A stretch of 64,000 bases of DNA from Prauserella rugosa. GTDB lineage: Bacteria > Actinomycetota > Actinomycetes > Mycobacteriales > Pseudonocardiaceae. Shown here piece after piece: positions 39,981 to 48,327 of this stretch (position 1 is its first letter; every line of letters starts with the position of its first letter). A program made the position numbers and the translations under genes. The notes below the pieces were generated by a model, which saw only the letters and a list, made by a program, of their open reading frames with translations, was not told where the DNA came from and made no database searches. The stretch spans positions 124,001-188,000 of the forward strand of contig NZ_JOIJ01000010.1 in the NCBI RefSeq assembly GCF_000719975.1, in the 5' to 3' direction.

Positions 39981-40410
39981 TGGACCAGCTTTCTTCTCGC
40001 GTCTGTAAAAGCTTCTGCAGCTTTACTGTGTGGCCTTGTCTCCCCCGGTCCCCGCGGTCGGGCGTGTCGGCCCGCGCCAAGGGTCGCAGGCGACCCGTGA
40101 ACTCCCATCGGGATTTCCGGAGTTATGACTTTCCGGAGCTCCGAATCGCCGTCATCGCCACTGCGTCAGCGAAGCGCTGCCGGCCCGAGCCGGACATGAG
40201 AATCCGGCCCGTGGCCACAACGGCACACGGAGCAGCCCGACAGCATGCCGGGCACAGATGTCAAAGATACCCGCCCACGCAGATAGCGACGACCCGGGGG
40301 TCCCCTAAGGCCCCGGCGGCCCCACACGGGTGCCGGGCGGACCGCGGTTCCACGGTCACCACCGGCGGCCGAGCTCGGACCTGACGCGGGGCGGACACGC
40401 TCACACGAGC
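39981..40410. promoter_or_regulatory. Upstream region of the str operon
   Basis: No gene is seen. The minus-strand promoter of rpsL should be here; CAGTAAAGCT (~40020-40029, minus strand) is a possible -10. TTCCGGAG occurs twice around 40115-40138 with a following GGAGCTCC palindrome. The remainder to 40410 is featureless GC-rich sequence. Confidence 0.4.
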
Positions 40411-40415
40411 CGGTC

Positions 40416-40465
40416 GGTATCGGCAGACGTATATCGGCGGATGTCGAGAGGTATCGGGCGATACC
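40416..40465. promoter_or_regulatory. Cluster of GGTATCG half-sites (possible operator array)
   Basis: GGTATCG lies at 40416-40422 and 40450-40456, TATCGG again at 40432-40437, and CGATACC at 40459-40465 completes a perfect inverted repeat GGTATCG-GG-CGATACC. The cluster is in the divergent region between rpsL and the T7SS-like accessory genes. Regulator binding is inferred. Confidence 0.5.
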
Positions 40466-40625
40466 GTCCTCACCTTAACGCGGTTCGGCCACGGTTTCGA
40501 GCATCCTGTGCGATCCGCGCGCCGCGCCGTCCCGGCTCCGCGACGGACGGAGCGCTGCGCAGTAGACAGGGCGCAGCAGACAGGCTCAGCGGCGGCGGAC
40601 CAGGACGGAGGGGAACGGGGAACGC

Positions 40626-41300
40626 ATGCATCCGGGAACGTTGATCGTCATTCTGCTGGTGCTGTGTGCCGTGGGCGCGGTCGTCGCCGCCGTCGCCGTC
40701 CGCCACGGCAACGCCCGGCGGCGGGTCTCACGGGAGGAGTTCGCGCGGCAGATCGGTGCTCGCGAGCACGATCCCCGGAGCGGCACCCGGCCGAGTTTCG
40801 GCCACTTCCCCGAGAAGGATCACTACACCGGCGTTCCGTTCACTTACGCCATGGAGTTCACCCGCAGCGGTGTGCCGGTCGTGGCCTCCGAGGTACGCAG
40901 CGGCGGGCCGAACACCCAGGTGCGCCACGTCGGCACGGTGCAGGTGCCCAGCGGGCTGCCCGTCGACGCGCCGCCGCTGATGGTCGGCGAGCACTGGCGC
41001 TGGGTGATCGACCCCGACACGTTGCAGCGTGTCCGCGCACTCGACGGCTTCCCGGACTCCCGCATCCGCGCCATGTGCGGCGACGAGGAGTTCGCACGGC
41101 GCGTCGTCACCCCCGAGCTGGCCGCCGTGTTCGCCGCGCACCGGAGGATGCGCTGCATGCCGACGGTGACGTTCGAACAGGGCGTGATCTCGACGTCGGT
41201 CGGGATGCGCCTGGCCCCGGAATCGCTTCTGCGCGGCACCGACATGCTGATCGAGATGGCCGCGATCCTGCGCCGGCAGCAGGGCTATCAGTGCGATTAG
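40626..41300 (+). CDS. Membrane-anchored protein A of a six-member paralogous set
   Basis: The 224-residue protein has one N-terminal helix (TLIVILLVLCAVGAVVAAVA) and an Arg-rich stop, then a soluble domain. RPSFGHF, TYAMEFTRSG, CGDEEFARRVV and FEQGV recur in the proteins at 43001 and 43785, so these are paralogues. The ATG is preceded by GGAGGGGAA. It is the first gene of the accessory cluster. No enzymatic motif is recognised; a weak likeness to other actinobacterial single-anchor proteins suggests an envelope role. Confidence 0.8.
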   Translation: MHPGTLIVILLVLCAVGAVVAAVAVRHGNARRRVSREEFARQIGAREHDPRSGTRPSFGHFPEKDHYTGVPFTYAMEFTRSGVPVVASEVRSGGPNTQVRHVGTVQVPSGLPVDAPPLMVGEHWRWVIDPDTLQRVRALDGFPDSRIRAMCGDEEFARRVVTPELAAVFAAHRRMRCMPTVTFEQGVISTSVGMRLAPESLLRGTDMLIEMAAILRRQQGYQCD

Positions 41301-41391
41301 GACGTGGGTCCGCCGCAGTCCGGAAAACCGGAGGGAACCGCCGAGGCCGCGGACCGGTCGTATCGGGCACGGGTTCTTCCAGGAGGCGGAC

Positions 41392-41757
41392 ATGACCGGA
41401 TTCAACGTCGAGATCGAGGCGCTCAGCGGCTACGGCGAGAACCTCGCGTCGTTCAAGGAGCAGGCGGGCACGTTCGGCGAGCTCACCGACACCGCCGACG
41501 TGGGCGACGAGTCGTGGGGTGTCGTCGGGATCATGACGAAGGGCAAGTACGACGAGGCCCTCGCCGAGTTGAAGAACCTCATCGAGGCCATGAAGGAAGG
41601 TCTCGACAGCACGGCCGACAAGATCGGGACCGCTGCCGCGATGTACCGCGGCGACGACGAGGCGCACGCGATGAACCTCGGCGGATTCCTGGTGGACATC
41701 GACACGAGCGACGCGGGCGGCGCCGGAACCGGCAACGCGACGGACCCGCGGGTCTGA
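41392..41757 (+). CDS. EspC-like T7SS-associated small protein, cassette 1
   Basis: The 121-residue, mostly helical protein has the motif ADVGDESWGVVGIMTKGKY, also found in the 117-residue protein at 45287 (ADVGDKSWGIVGLFTKQEY). Length, helical pattern and pairing with a WXG-like gene fit the EspC-type 'type VII secretion target' family; the assignment is by pattern. AGGAGG precedes the ATG. It has a Gly/Asp-rich C-terminal tail. Confidence 0.75.
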   Translation: MTGFNVEIEALSGYGENLASFKEQAGTFGELTDTADVGDESWGVVGIMTKGKYDEALAELKNLIEAMKEGLDSTADKIGTAAAMYRGDDEAHAMNLGGFLVDIDTSDAGGAGTGNATDPRV

Positions 41758-41777
41758 GGGAACTGGGGAGCATGGCC

Positions 41778-42929
41778 ATGACCGAGGTCAACGACGTCGC
41801 GGGCGGCATCGAGCTGAACGCGGACAACGAATCGGGTATCGGCGACTACGCCGCGGGAGTCGCGTCGAGCACGCCGGGGCTGAAGACGGCGATGAAGGGC
41901 GTCGACACCGTCACCAACTACTGGCAGGGCATTCCCGAGGACCCCGACGCCCTCGACGTGGTGCTGCACGGCGCCAACTGCGCCACCGACACGGCCGCGT
42001 TCGTCGCCGAGTGCGGCACCGAGGCCGCGATGGCCGTGCTCGACCCGGTGGGCTGGCTCGTCGGCAACGGGCTCGACTTCCTGCTCAGCGTCATCACGCC
42101 ACTGCAGGACGCGCTCCACTTCGTCACCGGCGACGGTCCCCGCCTGGCCGAGGCCGCGGAGGACTTCCAGTCGATCGGCAGCGGGCTGGTCGAGTACGCG
42201 GGCGAGTTCCGCAGCGTGGCCGACGAGGCGTTGCAGGACTGGAACGGCGATGCCGCGGAGGCGGCCAAGAACGCCCTTGCCGACTTCTCCGCGGGTATCG
42301 ACGGCGTGGCGACCAGCGCAGGCGGGGTCGTGGAGATCCTGAAGCTGTCCTCGATGCTGATGCAGGTGATCGAGGAGGTCATCAAGGCCATCATCACCGA
42401 GCTCGTCAGCTGGCTGATCGCGCTGTGGCTGCCCGCTCTGGCTGCGGCGGTGCCCACGGCGGGCGGTTCCACCGCGGCTGCGGGCGCGGCGACCGCCCCG
42501 AAGGCGGCCGCGACCGTGTCGAAGGTGACCTCGAAGCTCGGCAAGTTGGGCAAGATCCTCGACAAGATCTTCGAGTTCTTCCAGAAGTTCGGCTCAGCGA
42601 TGGTCAAGCTGGGCAAGCGGCTGGGTGTCAAGCCGGGTGGCATGGCGGGCAAGGTCGACGACCTCGCCCGGATCGGCACGACCGGGGGCAAGATCGGCAA
42701 GATCGCCGCGGAGACAGGCAAGGCCGGCGCGGCCCAGCTCGCCGAATCGCTCACCGGCATCGACCCGACCGGCGGAGGACCCGACAACGGTCTGCAGGCA
42801 GGCAAGACCGTCAACGACCACTACGGCACGATCATCGACCACGTGCGCGACGCCAAGGAGGTCGCCGACGGCGCGAACACCGGCAACGGCATGTCCGCCG
42901 AGGAGACCGAGGACCACCTGCGCATGTGA
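41778..42929 (+). CDS. Long helical WXG-like protein, cassette 1
   Basis: ATG at 41778 (GGGGAG 7 nt upstream) gives 383 residues. A WXG turn (W155-N-G157 in LQDWNGDAAEAA) sits in a ~100-residue helical region. Then come MQVIEEVIKAIITE and an Ala/Gly-rich hydrophobic stretch (PALAAAVPTAGGSTAAAGAA), and a Lys-rich helical part. The C-terminus (NDHYGTIIDHVRDAKEVADG) has no toxin fold I can recognise. It is clearly paralogous to the protein at 45633. Probable T7SS substrate. Confidence 0.75.
   Translation: MTEVNDVAGGIELNADNESGIGDYAAGVASSTPGLKTAMKGVDTVTNYWQGIPEDPDALDVVLHGANCATDTAAFVAECGTEAAMAVLDPVGWLVGNGLDFLLSVITPLQDALHFVTGDGPRLAEAAEDFQSIGSGLVEYAGEFRSVADEALQDWNGDAAEAAKNALADFSAGIDGVATSAGGVVEILKLSSMLMQVIEEVIKAIITELVSWLIALWLPALAAAVPTAGGSTAAAGAATAPKAAATVSKVTSKLGKLGKILDKIFEFFQKFGSAMVKLGKRLGVKPGGMAGKVDDLARIGTTGGKIGKIAAETGKAGAAQLAESLTGIDPTGGGPDNGLQAGKTVNDHYGTIIDHVRDAKEVADGANTGNGMSAEETEDHLRM
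42358..42401 (+). repeat. 44-bp tract identical to 46195-46238
   Basis: The segment encoding MQVIEEVIKAIITE is identical over 44 nt in the two long WXG-like genes, while flanking sequence has diverged strongly. This suggests gene conversion or intense constraint. Confidence 0.85.
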
Positions 42930-43000
42930 CGCCGCTCGGTCCGCGCGCCGTTAAGGTGTGCCGCCGGTGGAGGGCCTGGAACGGGGAGGAAGGCCGTCGC

Positions 43001-43711
43001 ATGTCGCTCGACAATCCTGTGCTGTGGGTACTGGTGCTGATCATCGTGGTGATCAGCTGGGTGATGGGCAGACGCCGCAGGCGTCTCGACCGTGAGCGGG
43101 ACACCCGGGTGGCGCAGGCTCGGTCGGTGTTCGTGGGACGTCTGCGGGGCACCGAGTACTCGCCGGACCGGTTCCCTCAGCCGTCGTTCGGCTACTTCCA
43201 CGAGGTCGACCGGTGGACCCCGCCGTTCCACTGGGCGTTCGAGTTCCAGCGCGGCGGCCACCGGGTGCTGGTCTTCGCGATCCGCTCGCGGGAAGGCGTC
43301 AACAAGCACGCGCCCGACGGGGTGCGTCACGAGACGACCGTCGAGATCCCGGTGCCCGTGACGCCACAGCTGTGGCTCGGTGGCAGGAACGACTGGGTGT
43401 GGGCACCGGGCAGGCCGGAGGAACCGCACCTCGTCGCGGGCACGCCCGCGGACGAGGCCGGAATGCACGTGCTGTGCGCCGACGAAGACTTCGCGCGCCG
43501 GTTCGTGACCCGCGAGCTGGTGCAGACGTTGCGCATGCACGGCGGTCCGCGCACCCCGCCCGCGATCATGGTCGAACACGGCGTCGTGCGTACCAAGGCC
43601 TACCACGGCCCGACCCTGCACGAGGAGGCGATCCTCCGCGCCGCCGACCTGCTGATCGCGGCCGTGCAGAACGCAGGCCGGGACGCATGGCCTCCGCCAC
43701 CGGTGGCCTGA
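43001..43711 (+). CDS. Membrane-anchored protein B of the paralogous set
   Basis: The 236-residue protein has an N-terminal helix (VLWVLVLIIVVISWVMG) followed by GRRRRRLDRER. The soluble domain shares QPSFGYF, FHWAFEFQRGG, CADEDFARRFV and VEHGVV with proteins A and C. GGGGAGGAAGG lies upstream of the ATG. It lies 71 bp after the first WXG-like gene, probably in the same transcript. Function unknown. Confidence 0.8.
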   Translation: MSLDNPVLWVLVLIIVVISWVMGRRRRRLDRERDTRVAQARSVFVGRLRGTEYSPDRFPQPSFGYFHEVDRWTPPFHWAFEFQRGGHRVLVFAIRSREGVNKHAPDGVRHETTVEIPVPVTPQLWLGGRNDWVWAPGRPEEPHLVAGTPADEAGMHVLCADEDFARRFVTRELVQTLRMHGGPRTPPAIMVEHGVVRTKAYHGPTLHEEAILRAADLLIAAVQNAGRDAWPPPPVA

Positions 43712-43784
43712 ACCGCACCCGTGTCCGGTGACGATTCCGCTACGGTGCGGTACTGATGCGCACACGAGGGGAGGCGGAGCGCGG

Positions 43785-44570
43785 ATGGAGCTGGATGCAG
43801 GAACGACGACCCTGCTGATCGTCGTCGCGTTCGGGCTGGGCTGCTGGCTGCTGGGCTGGCTGTGGACCCGCGCCGAGGAACGCCGGGTGACCACACAACG
43901 CACCCGATTCACCCAACAGGTCGGCGGCGTCGAGCACACGGGCGACGGCCCCACCCGGCCCACGTTCGGCCACTTCGACCCGCCGGACGCCTACACCCCA
44001 CCCTTCCACTGGGCCGTGGAGTGGAACCACCGCGGTTTCCACACGCTGGTCTACGAAACCCGCACCGTGAAGATCAAGAACGCGAGTGGAAGCAGCACCA
44101 GCAAGGTCAAGAAGGTGACGCACCACAGCGCGGTGCAGATGCCGGCGCCACCGACCCCGTGGCTGCGCATCCAGCCACGCACGCGCTACACGGACGTGTT
44201 CGTCGACGCGGCGGACACCGTTCAGGGGACGGCTGCCGACCACCACGATCTGATCGTCGAGTGCCGCGACCCGGAGTTCGCGCGCACCTTCGTGTCGCAA
44301 CAGCTCGTCGACACGATCATGTCGCCCCGGTACGCGAAGCCGTTCCGGCCCACCGTGACCTTCGAACACGGAGTCGTCCAGGCCGACCAACGGGGGCCTG
44401 GTCGCCTCCACCCGGAAGGGACCATCGCCGCGGCCGATCTTCTCGCGGACGTACTGCAGACCATTCCCCGCACAGTGTGGAACCGAACTGATGCGTCGTG
44501 GAACCGGACTGAGGCGCCCCATGAAACCGGGCCCTCCGGTATGTCGTCCAAGGACGGCGGAACACCGTAG
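43785..44570 (+). CDS. Membrane-anchored protein C of the paralogous set
   Basis: The 261-residue protein has an N-terminal helix (TLLIVVAFGLGCWLLGWLW). RPTFGHF, FHWAVEWNHRG, CRDPEFARTFV and FEHGVV match A and B. The last ~40 residues are a low-complexity tail with two WNRT(D/E)A repeats (VWNRTDASWNRTEAP), absent from the others. GAGGGGAGG lies before the ATG. Function unknown. Confidence 0.8.
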   Translation: MELDAGTTTLLIVVAFGLGCWLLGWLWTRAEERRVTTQRTRFTQQVGGVEHTGDGPTRPTFGHFDPPDAYTPPFHWAVEWNHRGFHTLVYETRTVKIKNASGSSTSKVKKVTHHSAVQMPAPPTPWLRIQPRTRYTDVFVDAADTVQGTAADHHDLIVECRDPEFARTFVSQQLVDTIMSPRYAKPFRPTVTFEHGVVQADQRGPGRLHPEGTIAAADLLADVLQTIPRTVWNRTDASWNRTEAPHETGPSGMSSKDGGTP

Positions 44571-44602
44571 GGCGGTGTCCGACGTGCGACACCGTTCCGC
44601 CG
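44555..44602 (+). terminator. Nested inverted repeat after protein C gene
   Basis: CGGCGGAAC (44555-44563) pairs with GTTCCGCCG (44594-44602); inside, CGGTGTC (44573-44579) pairs with GACACCG (44588-44594). It overlaps the stop codon at 44568-44570 and lies before the YbaB-like gene, so it may separate cassettes 1 and 2. Confidence 0.5.
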
Positions 44603-44696
44603 ACACTGTTCGGCAAGACTGTTCGACAAAAGCAAGACCGCCGAGGCGGCCGCAGACCGGGGCCGAGGCGTACACCGTGTTGAGGGGAGAGGCGAA

Positions 44697-45290
44697 GTGT
44701 CAGCGGAGTTCGACCGGCTCGTCGCAGAGTTCGAGAAGTTCCAGTCCAGGTTGAAGCGCGTCGACGAGCAGATGGCAGGCGTGGCCGACATGCAGAGCGA
44801 GTTGTCGGAACTCGAGGCCACGGCGTCGAACTCCGACCGCTCCGTGACCGTCGTCGCCGGCCCGGGAGGTTCGGTCAAGGACATTCAGCTGACCGACAAG
44901 GCCATGACCCAGCCGCCGCAGGCACTCGCGGCCGCGATCAAGTCCACGTTGTACGAAGCGGTCGCGGAGGCGGCACGCAAACAGGCCGGCATCGTCGACA
45001 CCCACATGGGCGGTCTGGGCATGAACGTCACCGACCAGGTCATCGAGACGCAGGCCGAGGCATTCGGCATCTCGAAGGAGGAGCTGCGCCAGCGCATGGC
45101 CGAGGAGCAGCCCGCGCGTGAATCGGTCCCGGTCGAGGAGGAGTACCACGAGGACTACTCCCACCAGAGCGTCTTCGACGGCGACGGTGACGACAACGCG
45201 CCGGCAGCGACTCCGCCCGCGAGCGGTTCGGCTTCGTCCGGCGACGAGTTCCTGAAGAGCTTGTTCAACGACGAGGAGGAGCGTCGATGA
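44697..45290 (+). CDS. YbaB/EbfC-like protein linked to T7SS cassette 2
   Basis: The 197-residue protein starts at GTG 44697 (GAGGGGAGAGG upstream). An N-terminal coiled-coil (FDRLVAEFEKFQSRLKRVDE) is followed by a YbaB-like core with VTVVAGPGGSVKDIQLTDKA and an acidic disordered tail. YbaB proteins are dimeric nucleoid-associated proteins, but copies next to EspC-like and WXG genes are frequent in actinomycetes and may serve as partner or adaptor. It overlaps the next gene by 4 nt (ATGA). Confidence 0.75.
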   Translation: MSAEFDRLVAEFEKFQSRLKRVDEQMAGVADMQSELSELEATASNSDRSVTVVAGPGGSVKDIQLTDKAMTQPPQALAAAIKSTLYEAVAEAARKQAGIVDTHMGGLGMNVTDQVIETQAEAFGISKEELRQRMAEEQPARESVPVEEEYHEDYSHQSVFDGDGDDNAPAATPPASGSASSGDEFLKSLFNDEEERR

Positions 45291-45640
45291 CCACAGGCGG
45301 ACCGGGCTTCGCACTCGACCCCGAGCACCTTCGGAAGTACACCCAGAATCTCGGGCAGTACAAGGAGCAGACCCAGGAGTTGGCCCAGAACGTGCATCAG
45401 GCCGACGTGGGCGACAAGTCGTGGGGCATCGTCGGCCTGTTCACGAAACAGGAGTACACGGAGCTGCTGAACGAGCTCGACTCGCACATCAAGAGCATGT
45501 TGGACGGCCTGCACTCCGCGGCGGAGAAGATCAACGACTCGGCCGAGAAGTACGAGACGAACGAGCGCGAAGTGGCCAGGCAGTTGAAGGCGATCCTGAC
45601 GAACATCCAAACGGCGCAAGGGGGGCCGCAGGTTGGCTGA
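45287..45640 (+). CDS. EspC-like T7SS-associated small protein, cassette 2
   Basis: The 117-residue helical protein has ADVGDKSWGIVGLFTKQEY, aligned with the protein at 41392. It is coupled to the YbaB-like gene (ATGA overlap) and overlaps the start of the next gene by 8 nt, giving a three-gene translational unit. Probably secreted or a partner of the WXG-like protein; inferred from family pattern. Confidence 0.75.
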   Translation: MTTGGPGFALDPEHLRKYTQNLGQYKEQTQELAQNVHQADVGDKSWGIVGLFTKQEYTELLNELDSHIKSMLDGLHSAAEKINDSAEKYETNEREVARQLKAILTNIQTAQGGPQVG

Positions 45641-46832
45641 GGTGGAGGACGTCACGCAGGACGTCAACATCGAGACGAGCAACGACTCCGGGCTCATCAA
45701 CACCGGTGCGATCGCCGAGAACACGCCGGTGGTCGGCAGTGCGGTGGATCTGGTCAGCAAGTTCTGCGAAGGCCCCGGCGAGGATGCCGCCCAGGCCAAC
45801 GACTGGACCAGGACGCTGGCGATCGACAGCACCGCCTTCATCAGTGAGGTCGGGGGGTTGGCGCTCGACATCGCGTCGGATCCGCTCGGTTGGCTCGTCG
45901 AGCAAGGTCTCGACTTCCTCATGTCGGTCGTCCAGCCACTCGACGACATGCTGAAGATGGTCACCGGCGACGGACCTGCGCTCGAGCAGGCTGCGGGCAA
46001 CTTCGGCCAGATCGGTCAGGCCTTCGAGGCGATGAGCCAGGACTTCCCTTCGGTGTCGAACGAGGCGTTGGCCAGCTGGCAGGGCGACAGCGCGAACGCC
46101 GCAGGGGCGCGGCTCGCCTCGTTCGCCGACGGCGTGGCCGGCGTCGCCTCGAAAGCGGGCAACGTCGCGGAGGTCCTGAAGCAGTCCGCGATGGTGATGC
46201 AGGTGATCGAGGAGGTCATCAAGGCCATCATCACCGAGTTCGTGAAGTGGCTCATCCTCACGTGGGTGCCGGCGCTGCTCGCCGCAGGGCCGACGTTCGG
46301 CGGTTCGACCGCCGCGGCCGGCGCGGCGACCGGTGTGCGCGCGGGGACCACCGTGGCCGACACGTCGCAGAAGGTCTCGAAGCTCCAGCAGCTGATCAAC
46401 AAGATCAAGGACTGGTTCGCGAAGATCAAGGACTCGTTCAAGAGCCTGGGCTCTTCGCAGGGTCTGAAGGACGCGGCGATGAACTCCCTCGAGAAGGGCG
46501 GTCTCGCGAAGACCCGGGATCTCGTCGACGAGGCCACCGGGAAGGTCACCGACCGGGTCGTCGAGCAGGTCAGCAAGGGTGAAGCGGCGAAACAGGTCGC
46601 GGGCAACGTTCTGCAGGCAGGAGCGGAGGAGGCCATCACCCAGACGACCGGCGTCGACGTCGATGGCCTCACCAAGGTGGCCGACGGCGAAGTGGGAGCG
46701 CTGCCCGGAGTGGTGAAGACGGCCAACGATCACTACATGGGAGCCAAGGAAGACGCCGAGGAGAACGCTGAGTACCGGAACATCGGCGAGCAGCAGTCCG
46801 ACAGCCGGATCAGCGGCAACCTCGACTTCTGA
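45633..46832 (+). CDS. Long helical WXG-like protein, cassette 2
   Basis: A TTG at 45633 with AAGGGGGG upstream gives 399 residues; a GTG at 45642 is an alternative. It has W149-Q-G151 (LASWQGDSANAAG), MQVIEEVIKAIITE, an Ala/Gly-rich hydrophobic stretch (GGSTAAAGAATGVRAGTT) and a charged helical region, in the same order as the protein at 41778. Its C-terminus (NDHYMGAKEDAEENAEYRN) differs. No catalytic domain recognised. Confidence 0.75.
   Translation: MAEVEDVTQDVNIETSNDSGLINTGAIAENTPVVGSAVDLVSKFCEGPGEDAAQANDWTRTLAIDSTAFISEVGGLALDIASDPLGWLVEQGLDFLMSVVQPLDDMLKMVTGDGPALEQAAGNFGQIGQAFEAMSQDFPSVSNEALASWQGDSANAAGARLASFADGVAGVASKAGNVAEVLKQSAMVMQVIEEVIKAIITEFVKWLILTWVPALLAAGPTFGGSTAAAGAATGVRAGTTVADTSQKVSKLQQLINKIKDWFAKIKDSFKSLGSSQGLKDAAMNSLEKGGLAKTRDLVDEATGKVTDRVVEQVSKGEAAKQVAGNVLQAGAEEAITQTTGVDVDGLTKVADGEVGALPGVVKTANDHYMGAKEDAEENAEYRNIGEQQSDSRISGNLDF
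46195..46238 (+). repeat. 44-bp tract identical to 42358-42401
   Basis: Second copy of the exact 44-nt match shared by the two long WXG-like genes. Confidence 0.85.
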
Positions 46833-46844
46833 TTCGAGTCGCAG

Positions 46845-47552
46845 ATGAACCCCGTCGCCGTCGTCGTTGTCGTCGTATGGGTGGTGCTCGCGGTCGCCGG
46901 GGTGATCCTCGGGCTGCGGGCCCCTCGGGAGCCGACCCGGGATCGCGGGCGCGAGCGGATTCGTGACGAGTTCAGCAACGGGTTCGTCGACCCGGTCGTG
47001 TTCCTCCCCGGCGAGGCCGCCCAGCTGCCGTACGGATTCCTCCCCGCCCCGCTGCAGCCGGGAGCACATCCGTTCGACACCGCCCTGGCATCGCCCTATC
47101 GCGGCCACGAGCTGCTCGCGTTCGTCCGGCACGTGCACGTCCGGACCATGGACGGCACGGCGCAGGCCCAACCCTGGACGTACGTCCAGGCCCGCGTCCC
47201 GCCGCTGCCCCGGATACGGCTCTGCGGCGGGGAAGCACTGCGCGAAGGCCCGCCTCCGAACCTGGCGAACACGCAGCGGATCCACATCGGACACGACGCC
47301 TTCGACCGCGCGTTCCAGCTCTACACCGACAACGAGCAGGCCGCGCGCGCCGTGTTCCACGGCCCGGTGCTCGACTACCTCGCCGTCGACAGCCGCTACC
47401 ACCACAAGGTCATCTCGTTCGACGGCGACGTGTGCTGGCTGCAGATGCCGACGGAGCTCGATGTGGACAGTGTGTGCGTGGGCGCCGACGTGCTGATCGA
47501 CCTCCTCGACCGGATTCCCTCGACCGCGCGGAACGGAGGTGCCCGCCGATGA
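46845..47552 (+). CDS. Membrane-anchored protein D of the paralogous set
   Basis: The 235-residue protein has an N-terminal helix (AVVVVVVWVVLAVAGVILGL). The soluble domain is more diverged but keeps YTDNEQAARAVFHGPVLDYL and a terminal VLIDLLDRIP like protein E (VLDFL, PLIDIVDRLP). It starts 12 bp after cassette 2 and overlaps protein E by 4 nt. Function unknown. Confidence 0.75.
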   Translation: MNPVAVVVVVVWVVLAVAGVILGLRAPREPTRDRGRERIRDEFSNGFVDPVVFLPGEAAQLPYGFLPAPLQPGAHPFDTALASPYRGHELLAFVRHVHVRTMDGTAQAQPWTYVQARVPPLPRIRLCGGEALREGPPPNLANTQRIHIGHDAFDRAFQLYTDNEQAARAVFHGPVLDYLAVDSRYHHKVISFDGDVCWLQMPTELDVDSVCVGADVLIDLLDRIPSTARNGGARR

Positions 47553-48286
47553 TGCAGGAATGGGGCGGCCCACTGATCGGGGCGCTGCTCGTCGGCGCGC
47601 TCATCTTCGGTGGCGCCTTCCTCGGAATGCGGCATCTGCGGTACGACGGCCCTCAGGCACGCGCCGAGGAGGACAAGCGCAACACCCGGCTGCGGTGGTT
47701 CGCCGATCGCGTCCGTGCGCAGATGTTCCGGTACGAGATGGGCGGCCGTCCCGAGTGGGGCGTGATGCCGACGTCGGCCTCCGACGGATTCGGGGTCGGC
47801 CGCCGCACCGAGTGGAACACCGCCATCCGCTTCCAGTACCGCAACCACGACGTACAGGCCATCGACTACACGTACTGGATCCACAGGCGCACCAGAAACA
47901 GGACGCGGTCGATCGAGTACAACAAGGTCTTCTACGAGGTGCGTACCCCTCCGTGGCCACTGGTGCAGATCTCGTCGAGGTACATACACACGTTCACCGG
48001 ACCCGGCGACCAGTTCCCGGAGATCACGCTCGGAAACGAGTTCGACCGGTGGTTCCGCGTCCACGCCGAGGACGAACGCTTCGCCCGCACGCTGCTCCAG
48101 GGCCCCGTGCTCGACTTCCTCATGGCCGACCAGCGCTGTCAGACGAAGTGGATGGTCTTCCAGGAGGAATGTCTCTGGTGGGACCGCCCGGGCAAACTCG
48201 ACGCGGCCGCGGTCCTGCGGCACGTCAATCCCCTCATCGACATCGTCGACCGGCTCCCCCGCCAAGCCTGGCAGTACCGCCGCTGA
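47549..48286 (+). CDS. Membrane-anchored protein E of the paralogous set
   Basis: The 245-residue protein starts at ATG 47549 (GGAGGT upstream; overlap ATGA with protein D). The N-terminal helix is LIGALLVGALIFGGAFLG. WNTAIRFQYRNHDVQAIDY aligns with the FHWAxE segment of A-C, and HAEDERFARTLLQGPVLDFL with CxDxEFAR. Function unknown. Confidence 0.78.
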   Translation: MMQEWGGPLIGALLVGALIFGGAFLGMRHLRYDGPQARAEEDKRNTRLRWFADRVRAQMFRYEMGGRPEWGVMPTSASDGFGVGRRTEWNTAIRFQYRNHDVQAIDYTYWIHRRTRNRTRSIEYNKVFYEVRTPPWPLVQISSRYIHTFTGPGDQFPEITLGNEFDRWFRVHAEDERFARTLLQGPVLDFLMADQRCQTKWMVFQEECLWWDRPGKLDAAAVLRHVNPLIDIVDRLPRQAWQYRR

Positions 48287-48327
48287 ACACGGAACAGGCA
48301 GAACACAGAAGGACGGACATCTGAGCC

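Noticed and set aside
41304-41777. In-frame upstream extension of the first long WXG-like protein
   Set aside because: It overlaps the EspC-like gene in another frame; the ATG at 41778 has the correctly spaced GGGGAG.
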